DNA of 64,000 nucleotides from contig CAXIPT010000006.1 in NCBI GenBank assembly GCA_964030475.1, forward strand, positions 133,297 to 197,296. Direction: 5' to 3'. Shown here in pieces: positions 20,140 to 30,939 of this stretch. The notes beneath the pieces were generated by a model. It did no database searches. It was given only the letters and a program-made list of their open reading frames with translations, and had not been told where the DNA came from. Source of the DNA: Tethya wilhelma (lineage: Eukaryota; Porifera; Demospongiae; Tethyida; Tethyidae). Each line of letters opens with the position of its first letter. The stretch's first letter is position 1. Made by a program: the position numbers and the translations under genes.

Positions 20140-20606
20140 TTATTTCTGCGCCATTTATAGCTTAGTTACTCTAGTTACAGCCCACCCGCTACATTATTCT
20201 ACTTAGTAGACTTACTTACTTTCTTGGTGAATCCTCCTGGAAGGCTCCCTGGTCTTCTGTGTCTTTAAAAAGGCTTATAAAGTAAGTTTTAACTAGCGCT
20301 TCAACTAACTTCATGCATATTCTGATACTACACTAAAATTGTACCACAAACATAAATTGTTTGTAACACGGATAGTATACGGAGTTTGTGTACTCGCGCT
20401 TAGCAACGTATTCGCTCATGATTTTAGCGAGTAAAATTGGAATGAACGGTCGGTATAATTATTTGAGCTCATATCTCCAAAACTATAGCGCCTAGCCGCT
20501 TCAAATTTGGAAAATAGCTAGCTGCAATGACGTAGATTACAATGCAAGCGCTATCTCAAAATTCGCATATTACTACATCTGGTCGGTTTTCCAAAATTCG
20601 GTCACA
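20140..20606. repeat. diverged copy of the element A family (right part)
   Basis: Shows the same order of features as the right half of A at 16900-17393: GGATAGTATACGGAG, TAGCAACGTATT, 'atctccaaaactat...tcaaatttggaaaat', TCAAAATTCGC and a terminal GGTCACA followed by TA. The reverse complement of the end starts TGTGACCGAATTTTGGAAAA. The left end is not recognised. Confidence 0.5.
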
Positions 20607-21529
20607 TATTATAAAACTTTGTCTAAAATCACAACAAATATTTTGCAAAACCTATACATAAAGGTGCAACCAAAGCTTTACCAATTTCGGTCTAAACTGA
20701 GTTTTCACCAGGTAGCCTGGCTGGCCACAGCTCAGTACCAACATCCTTGATTGCAGGTCAGTTGGAAGTTATTTTAATATTTCAAGATGCTATGGGATAG
20801 ACTAAGCTAACACCCAATCTACTTACTTGGGTCTTCTTTTATACACAATGTCATGTACAGTACAGACCCACAGGAATAGTAAACGTTTCTCACAAGCACA
20901 CACTATTGACATGCGTGGTATATACTCGCCTATGATTGTATTGTGCTTAGCTTAGAGTATTGTACACACAAATACCTGCACATGCTCAGTAAGTGTTTCA
21001 TTTAGAAAAATTTCCAACAGGGAGTAAAATTATGCTCACTGGGAGTGCAAACAATGTTAGACAACACGCCATCTAGGGGGGGTGGGGGCATACCCCTCCC
21101 CACAGAAAATTTTTCAATTTTAGACCACCTAGCTAAGATCACTTCTGGTACATTTTCAGACCATTTTCGGCTTTTAGGTCTGCTCTAGTGACCAACCGAA
21201 TAGTATTTTTTTGACAGGTTATGATGTACACACTCTTCAAAGAATTATTTTAAATACTAAACAGCTATTCTTCTACCCATTCTGTTCAATTCCTTGCTTG
21301 TGTTGTCCATATTTTTACATGGAAACTTAAAAAAAAACTAGCTTACATGTAAATTTCAGGGGGCTAGCTAGGGGGGGGGGCTAGGTCAAACTCAAGCAGG
21401 AAACACTCCCAAGCAGTGTGTAGTTATCAAAACTATTGGGAGTAGATAGGTGTTAAAACTTGAGTAGAGTACACTTGTAAGTGGTGTGTGTAACTGTCAA
21501 AACTGGAGGCAAGGAGTCCAATTCGAGCA
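20607..21529. other. no gene seen
   Basis: AT-rich sequence with two short G-runs (near 21077 and 21372). No convincing reading frame, repeat pair or RNA gene was recognised. Confidence 0.5.
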
Positions 21530-21772
21530 TACCATATAGCGGGAAATTTTCGCAGGGTTCAAATTTTCGCGATTTTCGCAGTGGCGATCTGACCACGAAA
21601 AAAAGAATTATGAAAAATTGAACACATGGCTAGAATAGCGCTTGCGTGTGCGCACGTGCGTCATTGGTGAATGTAGAATCTGCAAAAATTTGAAACGTGA
21701 AAAAACGAACTAGCGTTCCTACACGCTTTATCACAAAAATTTGGACCTGGGAAATTTCCCGCTATACGGTAC
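21530..21772. repeat. MITE with TATAGCGGGAAATT ends
   Basis: Left end ACCATATAGCGGGAAATTTT at 21531; the reverse complement of the right end (21772) is TACCGTATAGCGGGAAATTT. About 240 bp, with CGCG-rich inner parts and no coding capacity. TIRs of this sequence type are common in Tc1/mariner-mobilised animal MITEs. Confidence 0.7.
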
Positions 21773-21837
21773 CACAACAAAATGCTTGTAAAAATGAAAG
21801 TACCGGTGGTGTACAAACCTCGGCACACTCAGCTAGC

Positions 21838-22258
21838 TATCAAGTAAAAATAGATGTGCATTTGCGCGCAACAAACGAAAATGCGTGCAAATGCGCAAAT
21901 TAGCGCGCTTTTGCACTGCTATGCACAACTAAGTAATCTTATGCGCAAATCTAAGCAAGACATATTAGTGTATCTTAGTACAACTGTGGTCATGGAAGTT
22001 TTCAAAACAGAAGCCAGGTAAGCAATTACCTCTAAGTATATGCCATAAACCACCTTGTGGTACTATACGCGGTCAAAAAAGAAGCCAAGCAAAGCAAGAA
22101 AGCTAACTAACTAATAGCGCATATCAGCGCATACATGCGCAATTGCACGCAATGGGCAACGTAAAAGCACACATTTACGCGTTAACTTGCGTAATTCTAA
22201 GCTACGTAGAAACGCAAAAATGCACACATCTACGCGTAAAAGCACATCTTTTTTTACA
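21838..22258. repeat. MITE with GCGCA-rich subterminal arrays
   Basis: Left: AAGTAAAAATAGATGTGCAT then TTGCGCG. Reverse complement of the right: ATGTAAAAAAAGATGTGCTT then TTACGCG. Inside each end GCGCA/TGCGC and TACGCG motifs recur many times (21850-21950, 22110-22250). About 420 bp with no coding capacity. Confidence 0.6.
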
Positions 22259-22261
22259 TGG

Positions 22262-22286
22262 GATATATATATATATATATATATAT
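22262..22286. repeat. (TA)n microsatellite
   Basis: Pure TA repeat next to the right end of the GCGCA-rich MITE. Confidence 0.9.
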
Positions 22287-22397
22287 AGCGCACTTAATAC
22301 ATTTCATATAGTACACTAAGCACAAGAGTATATCATACCTATATGTACGGCCCAGGTATATATCAAGAAAATTAATATCTAGGCTCAAGTTAGCCTA

Positions 22398-22433
22398 GTC
22401 TCCAGGCTCCAAAGTCAAGTGGAGCCTGGAGAC
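22398..22433. other. perfect hairpin
   Basis: GTCTCCAGGCTCCA and TGGAGCCTGGAGAC form a 14-bp perfect stem around an 8-base loop (AAGTCAAG). It could be a foldback fragment or a short RNA precursor; there is no second copy in the window. Confidence 0.6.
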
Positions 22434-24060
22434 GAGGGCCAAGGCTATAGGTTAGGCCACATACTGTGATGAAGCAGCACAACTGATTGTGAGACACAGA
22501 TTGAATGCTTAGCTGTGTCAGCTAGCTGCTGAGCATGCAAAGTCTAGCTGGGCTACCTAAACCATAGTCTATGCCAGAAATTGGTAATCAGTATTAAAAA
22601 CCCAGCTCGCATCATAGACATTATTTATGCTAGGCTTGCATGCAGCTTAGCTAGCTTGCAGCTGGGGCCACAAAGAAAAATCTATGCATTCCAAATTATA
22701 CATCTATATGCTTTTGTATAGAAATCAGGCCAACTCTTGTGTGACAGTCTTACCATGCACCACTGACCAATATTGCAACAGCAATAGCAGCCATGCAGCT
22801 AAGCTGCTTCCATTCAACACGAATTCTAGAAAACGCACACCAGATCAATGGATGTGGCCTGAAAGCTAAGCACTTAGAGAAGCACAAAAGCCTCAAAACT
22901 CAGCAACTGAAGCATTTTAGACAACAAAAATATATTTAAGTTCCTACAAGATCATTCAGACTAAAAAATAACAATTAATTTTGTTGATAGAGCTGCCTTT
23001 CTTGAGATTTCAATGGGACAGACAGAGAGACAGATAAAGAGACAAAACGACTACCGTAATCTTCAGCACGTGCTGAGGCTTAACTACTCGCCTGTATATT
23101 TAATACTCGCATGCTACTCTTGTTAGAAGTTTACCTTTCTTGTGGTCGTGACTGTATGTTTAGCCATATGAGTGCACCGAGACTTGGGCACCTTAGGTGC
23201 CTTCATTAAACTGCCATGTGTCTTGGCAGTTGATTGATATGCTGCTTAGCATTGCAGGGAACTACACATGTCATCTACATGTGTTTATGCTCTTGATTCA
23301 ATGATTGTAGTAGTACTGGGTACACAGGAATGGCACGGATGGCCAATTAGCACAATACAAATATTCACGCAAATAACTCAGCAAAAACTGAGTGCTTAGT
23401 ACTAAAAGGCTTCTAAAGCTACTATTTAGCTCTTTCTCTTTCTAATGAGCCCAAAAACATGGCCTAAAAACATCGCTAAAGTAACAAACACAAACATGCC
23501 AAACTTCCAATTTTCTCCATCTTCTTCTTCTGCTTTTTCTTCTTCTTCTTTTTCTATCTTGGCTCAACTTTAGTTTGAGACTCTTCACTTTTAGAAGCTG
23601 ATTCTTGAAAGAATAAACTTGGTTTCTTCCGGTACAGTCGCTTTTACTATCGATTTTTAGCGCCTCTCATTGATACAAGGTGAAAAGCGCCTCCTTCGTA
23701 TGGCCGCCATTAATTTCTACACTCATGCATAATTCATTATTAACTTCTAGAAAATTCGAATTGACGACCGTTTCCACACACAAAAGTGTGCCTTATTTGG
23801 AATTAAATACACTGAAGTTGCTTGGAAAACATTCAGCAAAACATTCATGTATTTTAACAAATATTAACATGATATTAATGTTTATCGTTTATAATATTTT
23901 GGAAAAACCCGCAAGTTATTAATTCAGATTAATTAACTAAGTGGGGGCGTGGTTTCAAAGTACAGCACCTATTTGATACAATTTTGCAAAATCCGGAATA
24001 TCCTTACTATAGCTATGACTCCTGCTGCTTTATCATTCGATAGAATACAATCAACTAATA
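22434..24060. other. no gene seen (apart from a 68-bp dispersed repeat)
   Basis: Contains the second copy of the 68-bp repeat (23312-23379) and a CTT-rich tract (23519-23560). Small open frames of 60-95 codons have no recognisable motifs or splice context. Confidence 0.5.
23312..23379. repeat. 68-bp dispersed repeat, copy 2
   Basis: Near-identical to 7696-7763, from AGTACTGGGTAC to AAATAACTC, with only a few substitutions. Confidence 0.75.
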
Positions 24061-24189
24061 ATATTTACCGAGTAGAATTATGCATGCACTTCTACTTACT
24101 TATATATGAAACGATAAGTCCCATCTTGGGTGGTAGCGTTCAGGTTTGCGTCCTTGTAACGATGATAGACTTTCACTGGGAAAAAAGTG

Positions 24190-24440
24190 GAATTTCCTAT
24201 CAGTATACATGTCATGAAATGTATAGGAAATTTTAATAAGGAAATTTCCTGACATTTCATTCAGATGAAATGTCAAGTTTTCTATTAGAAATACTGTACT
24301 TAAGGAAATGTCATCTATCCTGTATAGTTTCGTAAAGATGAAATGCCATATTTCCTTATAGATATGCTGCACTCACGAAATGTCATGTATTCTATAAAAT
24401 TTCAGTTAAAGGAAAGTGAAATGGCATATAATACCATACA
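24190..24440. repeat. left subterminal repeat array of the EnSpm element
   Basis: At least seven variants of GAAATGTCAT, or its complement, in 250 bp: ATGTCATGAAATG, TGACATTTCAT, GATGAAATGTCAA, GGAAATGTCATC, GATGAAATGCCAT, CGAAATGTCATG, GTGAAATGGCAT. In plant CACTA elements such arrays are binding sites for the accessory protein; the same role here is inference. Confidence 0.75.
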
Positions 24441-24702
24441 ATTATACGGTATTGCATGCATGCAATAATATTATAAGCATATGAGAGCATGACTCTTGCA
24501 TCATGTATGCAGCGGCAGATATCAGACACATTCAGGTGTACCACAGATATGTTTTATTATTATAAAGTATAATAATAGTAAGTATAATAATAATTATCTC
24601 AATAATTTTATCAGTGCAGGCATGCATTGGATGAAAACAGAAAGTATAAGTAATGCTGTAACAGTTATAATAATTATATGCATGATTACAGACATTAACT
24701 CT

Positions 24703-27700
24703 TTATAAGCGAGGGATATTGTGAACAGGGCACATAAGGTATAGTGATTGAGCTTCGTGTTCTATTTCACAATACACAGAGTGACATATCAGCATTTGAA
24801 TAGGCATATATTGTCCCAATGAATCTTCGAACAAACTTGACCACCATAATTGCAATGGATTACAATAGTGATCCCGATCATGATGTTCCTTCAGCCATGA
24901 CACATGTGCAAGTACATGTTGATAAACATTATCTTGGTAGTGAAATGCATGAATTATAATATACTGAATCTGAAGTGGGCGAGGTTTAAGGTCAGCTTGA
25001 TTTGTTGCATATACTATAGACTTCGACGAAAATTTTGTTCCTCTAAATGTTACAGAGGTGTACTTTCGATATGATGCAATCAATTCCACATTTGAGAAGT
25101 CAAGGTCAGGATACAACGAAGAATAAACATTCTTCAGATGAGCATGCAAGATGTGACTCATGAAGTGTAGCACGGGTATAACACTTCGGAAGGTTAAATT
25201 TCGTGGCTTCAGAACGTAACAATTCATCCAGCCTCCAGTCTTTAATCGTGCGAGGATCAACCTGATCAAAAGTTTCTCTATGTGTTGTAACTTTAAGTGA
25301 TCCCTGAAAGTCTGGTTCAAAGTGATCCTTAAATAGTTCTCCAAAATCTGAATAGTACTCTTCAGGTAAGTAGAGTGAAGAATTGTATAATCTAAAGTCT
25401 TTGATGAATCGTTTCATTAGTTGTATCTCAAGCAGACGATTGCTAGATGGGTAACTTTCAAGGATTCCATTGTAACGTTCATAGGAAAAAAGCCAAAAAT
25501 TGTGGATGGGGCCATAGTCACGCAGTGATTCTTTCAAATGACAGTGGAGATGCATATTTGGTGTGATCTCTTCTTTTCCATATAACCTCTCAACACAGCA
25601 GCAAAATTGAAGAAGGAATGCATCAACCAAGTCTATTTCAGCATCTGTTATCGTCATTTGACACAGAATTCTCGATGCCCTTACAAAGTAGCGCAAACAG
25701 CGGAGATGTTCAGAGGGAATTAGATCGTAAAGAACTAGGAGAGAGTACAGATTTGTCCAATTTTTGAATTGGTCTGCTGTGAAACCTGAAAAAGAAGATG
25801 CAACTTTGTGTGGAATGCGGCCAACGTAAGCTGGTACATTAACAGAATTAACTCGAGCTTGAATACGACTGAGGCTTCTTTCAGAAGTATCTATTAATCC
25901 TCCTCTCAGTCCAAATCTTAAGAAGTCGCTTAGAACTTCCGAGATAAAGATTGTGCATAGGATCAATCACTGTCATAGAAATAGGATCAAAGTAAGGTAG
26001 GTCTAACAAAACAGAGAAACGACAACCATATTCAGACTCCAGCTCATTTCTTCTTGTGACAGTAGAACACTCTTTTATTTTACTAACATTCCTCCTGTGT
26101 TGTTGCTGATTCTGTGCAGGCCATTGCACTCTGTCAAAACCAGAGTAGTCCTTTTCACCTAAAGATCCGGGAAACTTTTTAAGGCATTTAGAACAACCAT
26201 AATTAGCGTTGTGGCTCAAAAACCCACATATTTTTCTTGATGCAGGTATATCACAAGCCACACAAAGTAGAGCACATTGCACAATGACTTCTTTACCGTT
26301 AACAAAAATTTTCACACCATCCCAAAATCTTAGCAGTTCTTGTACAAGAGGATACAACATACTGTTTATGTCATTCAATTTAGGTTCACTTGGACCAGGT
26401 ATAATAGCAATTAATATAACATTTTCTTGATTAAATCGCATTGTTCGAGGCAGATTCATCACAGTTAAATATATAGCTCCGACACTATATTCACTATGCT
26501 TACAAGGTTTGAACCAGTCAACATTAAGCATTAGACCATACACATACTCCGCAGATAGAAATGGTTTCCCATCATATGTTAAGAATTTTTTCCAAATTCT
26601 CCCATCATACACATCTCGATAGACACCACTGCCAATGGATTGTGTTTTCCAATGCTCACATAGCTCACAAAAGTTCGGTCTATTTAGAAGCGATTCAATG
26701 TAACTCTTCAATGGCATGTAGCAAAAAGTCTTAAAAGGATAATAAATGTGTTTGTTATGAAGTAGTTCAACACGTCTTAATAATTGGGTGTTACACGGAC
26801 GGCAAAACCGAGAAGCTCTTTGCACACATAATTTGGGTGAGTTATGTCTATCTAGACAGTCACTGTACTCATATATACTGGAGCACTTGGCACATACTAC
26901 AAACCTTGTGAATGACTCTTCCCATGAATTACCCATTCGTTTTTGGAATTCATACAAGGTGCTTGGAAAGTGTTCAGTGAGTTCAGAAAGTTCAGGCGCT
27001 ATTCTAACAAGGACTTTGAAGAACACAGACAAGAATAGAAGTAGAAAAGCCACAGCTACATTGGGCAAATTGTGCTTCTTTTGGAGTAGTGCAATAAAAT
27101 GGAGAAGTCATGTTACCAAGATGAAACATCTTCCTGATGAAACAAATGCATCCGTCTCCCCCAAGCCCAACTCTTTGGCAACACTACTCTCAGTTTCATC
27201 TTCCCAAACTTCAATGTCAGTACATGAACCTATAATTCAGAAAGTATCAAGGCTAAGTTTATACTGTGATAGCATAAATTATGCTTACGTACCAATCCTG
27301 GCATTATCGTCACTGTTATTATCATGTCCAGCAGATTCTGAATTCATGCAGACAGGTGGTTATTTGCATACCAGTGAGTCTTAAATATAAGCTTACCATC
27401 ACAACTATTTTCCATGTGGTCTGCAAAGTCAATGCCAGCACTGTCAAAATCAACTAATGGTGGTGGTTCATCCTGAGCCACTGGTGGCACAGTTTCTGGA
27501 CCATCTGCTTGTGTTGAATCCCTAGTAGTAGTCTCACAGTTGCCCATATCGAGGTCATCAACTAAGAAACCTTACCAAATGAATAGCATACATATATCTT
27601 TATGATTCCAAAACCAATGGCCTGTCATGAGCGCACAGTGTGATTTACCATCTACTTTTGGCTTCTTCACCCACTTGTCAGAGCCGCTATCATAGTACAG

Positions 27701-27769
27701 ATGCTTGTGAGAATGATAGGTCTTCTTTGAACAAATTTGGTCACAATGTGGGCACCTGAAGTTTTCCAT
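24703..27769 (-). pseudogene. EnSpm/CACTA transposase (TNP2-like), frameshifted
   Basis: Catalyses element movement. The ATG at 27769 opens exon 1, a zinc-finger-like MENFRCPHCDQIC then H..H (KTYHSHKHLYY). Exon 1 ends near 27646, exon 2 is about 27562-27403 (acidic), a short exon near 27346-27300, then a long part from about 27230. The core at 27068-25960 has FCELCEHWKTQS, LMLNVDWFKPCKHSEYSVGA, IIPGPSEPK, CDIPASRKICGFL, NYGCSKCLKKFP, DYSGFDR and LPYFDPISMTVIDPMHNLYL, matching the Transposase_21 family. A frameshift near 25940 leads to LIDTSERSLSRIQARVNSVN, VPAYVGRIPHKVASSF and MHLHCHLKESLRDYGP. A second frameshift near 25170 gives the C-terminal part ending at 24703. A problem near 27110 may be a further intron or indel. 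Confidence 0.8.
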
Positions 27770-27978
27770 TTCTCTGCCTCTTATCGCTATATACGTAGCT
27801 ACTCTGTACCTCTGTCTCTACTCGATCTTTTGCCTGTGTGCGATTTTACAAAAGTGTAGGCGGGGCGCTACAGATATTTTCGGATTAATAGAAAACCCAA
27901 AATTTTGGCGCCAAGTCAAGCTGGGGAGAAGAGAAGACTCAGAGATCCGAGAAGACAGGCTAAGCAGCAGCAAACCGT
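27770..27978. promoter_or_regulatory. shared divergent promoter of the two EnSpm genes
   Basis: 209 bp separates the two start codons. It contains the palindrome TTTTGGCGCCAAG (27903-27915), which fits an E2F-type site (TTTSGCGC) and would be read the same from both sides, plus a GTAGGCGGGGCGC stretch near 27857, GC-box-like. No TATA box is obvious. S-phase-linked expression is an inference. Confidence 0.45.
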
Positions 27979-28681
27979 ATGGCTATGAGCAAACCTATTA
28001 TGGATGAGAACGATAAGGCTTTGGTGAACAACCTTACTCCATTCAATAGCGACGCTGAGTCAGACGAACCTTCTGAAAGCGGCGATGAATATGCAGATGG
28101 ACGTTATTCACCTGAGATACCATTTCAGAGTGGTCAAGATGACCATGAAACAAGGGTCAGTTCCCATAAATCATCGCTGACTAGTTCTCGTTTAACAACT
28201 ACTGAGAAAAGCCGTAACAAACATGGTTTGTCAAGGACAAAATCATCTGAGGTTACTCACACACGGCCAGTGGCAAGAAAGCCAGAACTAACCAGTTCTC
28301 GAGCAAATCAAACCACAGGGGCCTCTCGTCTACATTCAGTACCCAAAGAAGGTCACTCAGAGAAACGCAGTATTTCTACACCCGGTGTTAGGCGTACTTC
28401 TGGTAGCGTCTTAACAAAAACTCCAACTCGAAGTTGTACAAGTAGCTCATCTACCAAGTCTAAGAGCAAACTTGGTAAACGAACAATGACAACGTACTCT
28501 TCTTCAAGTGAGGAGGATGAACCATCTCACAGGCCAAGGTTGACGTTGACTGGCCAGGATACCATTCAAGAAAGCTTAGACGAGGTGAAACAAATGCTAA
28601 AGCAACTTGCTAAAAAAGTGGATCGAAATGAGAGATCCCTAATGGAATTGCAAAACTTACAACAATCAAGGTGTGCTTACA

Positions 28682-28763
<82 letters not shown>

Positions 28764-29699
28764 ACATGCCTGTGTATACAATTATTCTTTTATGTAATAG
28801 CTCATCATCAAGTCCCGAAACTCCTTACAAGAAACAAAATATCCCGTTGTTTGTTCGAGTAAGTTGTGCGTAGTGATTAATAACTGTGTAACGTATTGTT
28901 CTTTGCATGCAGAAAGAAGTTCGAAAAGTGTATAGAGATCTTTTTGAAGAGGATGAAAACTTTGGTTGGCATATTTCTGAAGGGTAACCATGATTGATAA
29001 GCTTATTGGTAGTAATTATTTTTTATTGTGTGTACATTTTCTCACTTATATAAGTGCCTCGATAAAGTCCCGTGAGAACCAAGCTGTAATGTCTAGGCTT
29101 GTAAAAGAAGTCAAAGGTCTTAACCCAACTTTCGAAGGAGCGGACATTCGTGGTATGTTCCTTGAATATAGACACTTGTAAGCATTCACAAAAACTCCGT
29201 ATCATTTTAACAGCTGCAGCTTACAGATTTTATAAAACGAAATGTGAAGAAGAGGCAGACGAACGTAATGGAAAGAAAGAGACTAAGAAAATTTCAAGGA
29301 GACGTTATGAACGAATTGCCAGAGTAAGTATATTTAACATCAATATTAAATACAGTTTATATATGGTTATTCATTTTGTAGAAGCGCAAAGAGAGAGAAG
29401 CTGCTGTCATGAAAAATAGCAGGTTAAGTGACGAGCAACGTTCCAAGTGGTTAAAAGTTATTACAAACGATTATATGTCTTCTGAGGAGAGCGATGCTGA
29501 AGACTGTATCATTGTTCATCCTTTATCATGGCGTTCTGATTATGTGAATCAGATGTTTGTAAGAATTGATGAGTATTGCCACCGCAAAAAGTCTCCACAA
29601 GCTCTCCACCAGATGAAGTCAAGACGTACTGGCACACCCTCTACTCGTCCACAGCCTGCTGGAGATTTGCCAGACTGGTCTATCCGTGCTAGTGACTAG
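27979..29699 (+). CDS. EnSpm accessory protein (TnpA-like role), intact six-exon gene
   Basis: Exons 27979-28670, 28801-28858, 28913-28983, 29055-29152, 29214-29323 and 29382-29699 join with consistent phases into 448 residues with no stop. All donors are GT and acceptors AG. Residues 1-190 are acidic then Ser/Thr/Arg-rich (disordered). About 195-230 is a coiled coil (DEVKQMLKQLAKKVDRNERS), suitable for oligomerisation. About 256-330 has KEVRKVYRDLFEEDENFGW, KSRENQAVMSRLVKEVKGLN and a very basic stretch (KKISRRRYERIARKRKRERE), a plausible DNA-binding/nuclear part. The C terminus has an acidic SSEESDAED and WRSDYVNQMFVRIDEY. I do not recognise the family. By position it is the second gene of a CACTA-type element, which in plants binds the subterminal repeats. 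Intron 1 holds a (CT)n(GT)n microsatellite. Confidence 0.75.
28681..28762. repeat. (CT)n(GT)n microsatellite in an intron
   Basis: About 25 CT units then about 13 GT units, ten bases after the donor of intron 1 of the EnSpm accessory gene. Confidence 0.95.
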
Positions 29700-29829
29700 T
29701 ATTCTGTTCAGACTGCTATCTAGACGTGACTGATGGTTGATCAAAATTATATTATCCTCATTGATTGCACTATTATTATTGATTCATGTTACAGTGACAT
29801 TATTCTTGAAATGGATTGTTCAATGATTC

Positions 29830-30080
29830 TAGAACACCAAATTTTCATAACTAATGTCAGGAAATGACACATTTCGTTGATTACAAGCATGATAAATCAT
29901 TTATCAGGAAATGCCACATTTTTATATCATAGATCAGGTACAGGAAATTGCGCCCTATACTGTACCATCCTGCATCATGAAATCTACATGAAATCTGCAA
30001 ATTTACTGTACTTCGACATTCAGCTAAAATTTGACATTTTAGGTAAATGTCAGACACATTTCCTAATATCTGAAATTGAG
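29830..30080. repeat. right subterminal repeat array of the EnSpm element
   Basis: The motif of the left array recurs: ATGTCAGGAAATGACA, AGGAAATGCCACA, CATGAAATC, TTTGACATTTT, AAATGTCAGACACATTTCC. Spacing is irregular and both orientations are used. Confidence 0.72.
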
Positions 30081-30239
30081 TTTTTTCCCCAGTGTTTGTA
30101 TTTACTTAATTCTACTCGGTGAAATACTAGACAGCTTAACAATCGTTAAAAAACAGTCTCGCTTCGGCGTAAGACTGGCTCTAGATATTCCGACTAAAAA
30201 GCAGTATCAAACTAATCATTATCTTGTAACTTTATTCAT

Positions 30240-30361
30240 GTAAGTCACATGACCAAAAACCACACCCACCTACGCATATAAAAAATATTTTGGCGGCAAA
30301 GAGACAATTGCGTGGGACGAAGGTTTGGACTAAACAGCTCTTCAAGAGGCCCACGCAGGGT
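30240..30361 (+). promoter_or_regulatory. possible promoter and first exon of the SAAL1-like gene
   Basis: CACATGACC, a TATA-like ATATAAAAAAT (30276-30286) and an E2F-like TTTTGGCGGCAAA lie before a GC-richer stretch that ends in a good splice donor (CGCAGG then GTAAGT, 30361-30366). One frame of that stretch would join exon 30940 as ...GPRREICLG, like the PRLREIC of vertebrate SAAL1, but there is no ATG, so the N-terminal coding part is unresolved. Confidence 0.35.
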
Positions 30362-30606
30362 AAGTAAAGAGCTATAGAGTTATGTATAGCAATAGGATTA
30401 CAAATTATTTACAAACACAATACACCAATCAATAACAATGTTCTTGTTATCACTGAGACTCAGTCTGCCAGTATCAATTTATAGTAGAGGCTGGTCTCAT
30501 ATTGCCATACAAAAAATAATACAGGACTAAAAGTAGTGATTGGAGAACTTCAGTTCAGTCACCTTTGAAAAATCAGCCGGCTTACTCTTGTTTACTCAGA
30601 ACTAGA

Positions 30607-30630
30607 AGTGTGTGTGTGTGTGTGCATGTG

Positions 30631-30670
<40 letters not shown>
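30607..30670. repeat. (GT)n microsatellite
   Basis: Two GT blocks separated by GCATGTGCCT, in the presumed first intron of the SAAL1-like gene. Confidence 0.9.
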
Positions 30671-30784
30671 ACGGTTAAACAGATGGACGCATGCATCATT
30701 GAAACCAGAAAAAGCATTTACCTGATTCAACCGGCATTTAGCAAAGATCCAGATAGCTTAACTCTTAGAACTAGAAAAAGAAAA

Positions 30785-30835
30785 GTGTGTGTGGATGTGC
30801 ATGTGTGTGTGAGTGTGTCTGTCTGTGTGTGTGTT

Positions 30836-30886
<51 letters not shown>
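30785..30886. repeat. (GT)n microsatellite
   Basis: Interrupted GT repeat followed by about 22 pure units, about 55 bp before the exon at 30940. Confidence 0.9.
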
Positions 30887-30888
<2 letters not shown>

Positions 30889-30939
30889 GTCTATGAATAG
30901 AACTACGTACCTTTGTTCATAGCTATTATTCTCCAACAG

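Larger units (their letters stand above)
24174..30094. mobile_element. EnSpm/CACTA-type DNA transposon, 5.9 kb
   Basis: Left end CACTGGGAAAAAAGTGGAAT at 24174; the reverse complement of the right end (30094) is CACTGGGGAAAAAACTCAAT. TTT flanks both ends (24171-24173, 30095-30097), the 3-bp duplication typical of this superfamily. Both ends carry arrays of a GAAATGTCAT-like motif in both orientations, another hallmark. It encodes a TNP2-like transposase (minus, broken) and an accessory protein (plus, intact) transcribed away from each other from a shared 0.2-kb spacer. Confidence 0.88.
24062..30124. repeat. short MITE holding the EnSpm insertion
   Basis: ATATTTACCGAGTAGAATTA at 24061-24080 is mirrored by TTAATTCTACTCGGTGAAAT at 30107-30126. 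Without the EnSpm element the MITE would be about 145 bp (24062-24173 plus 30098-30124). It is the older layer, as the EnSpm ends lie between its arms. Confidence 0.55.
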
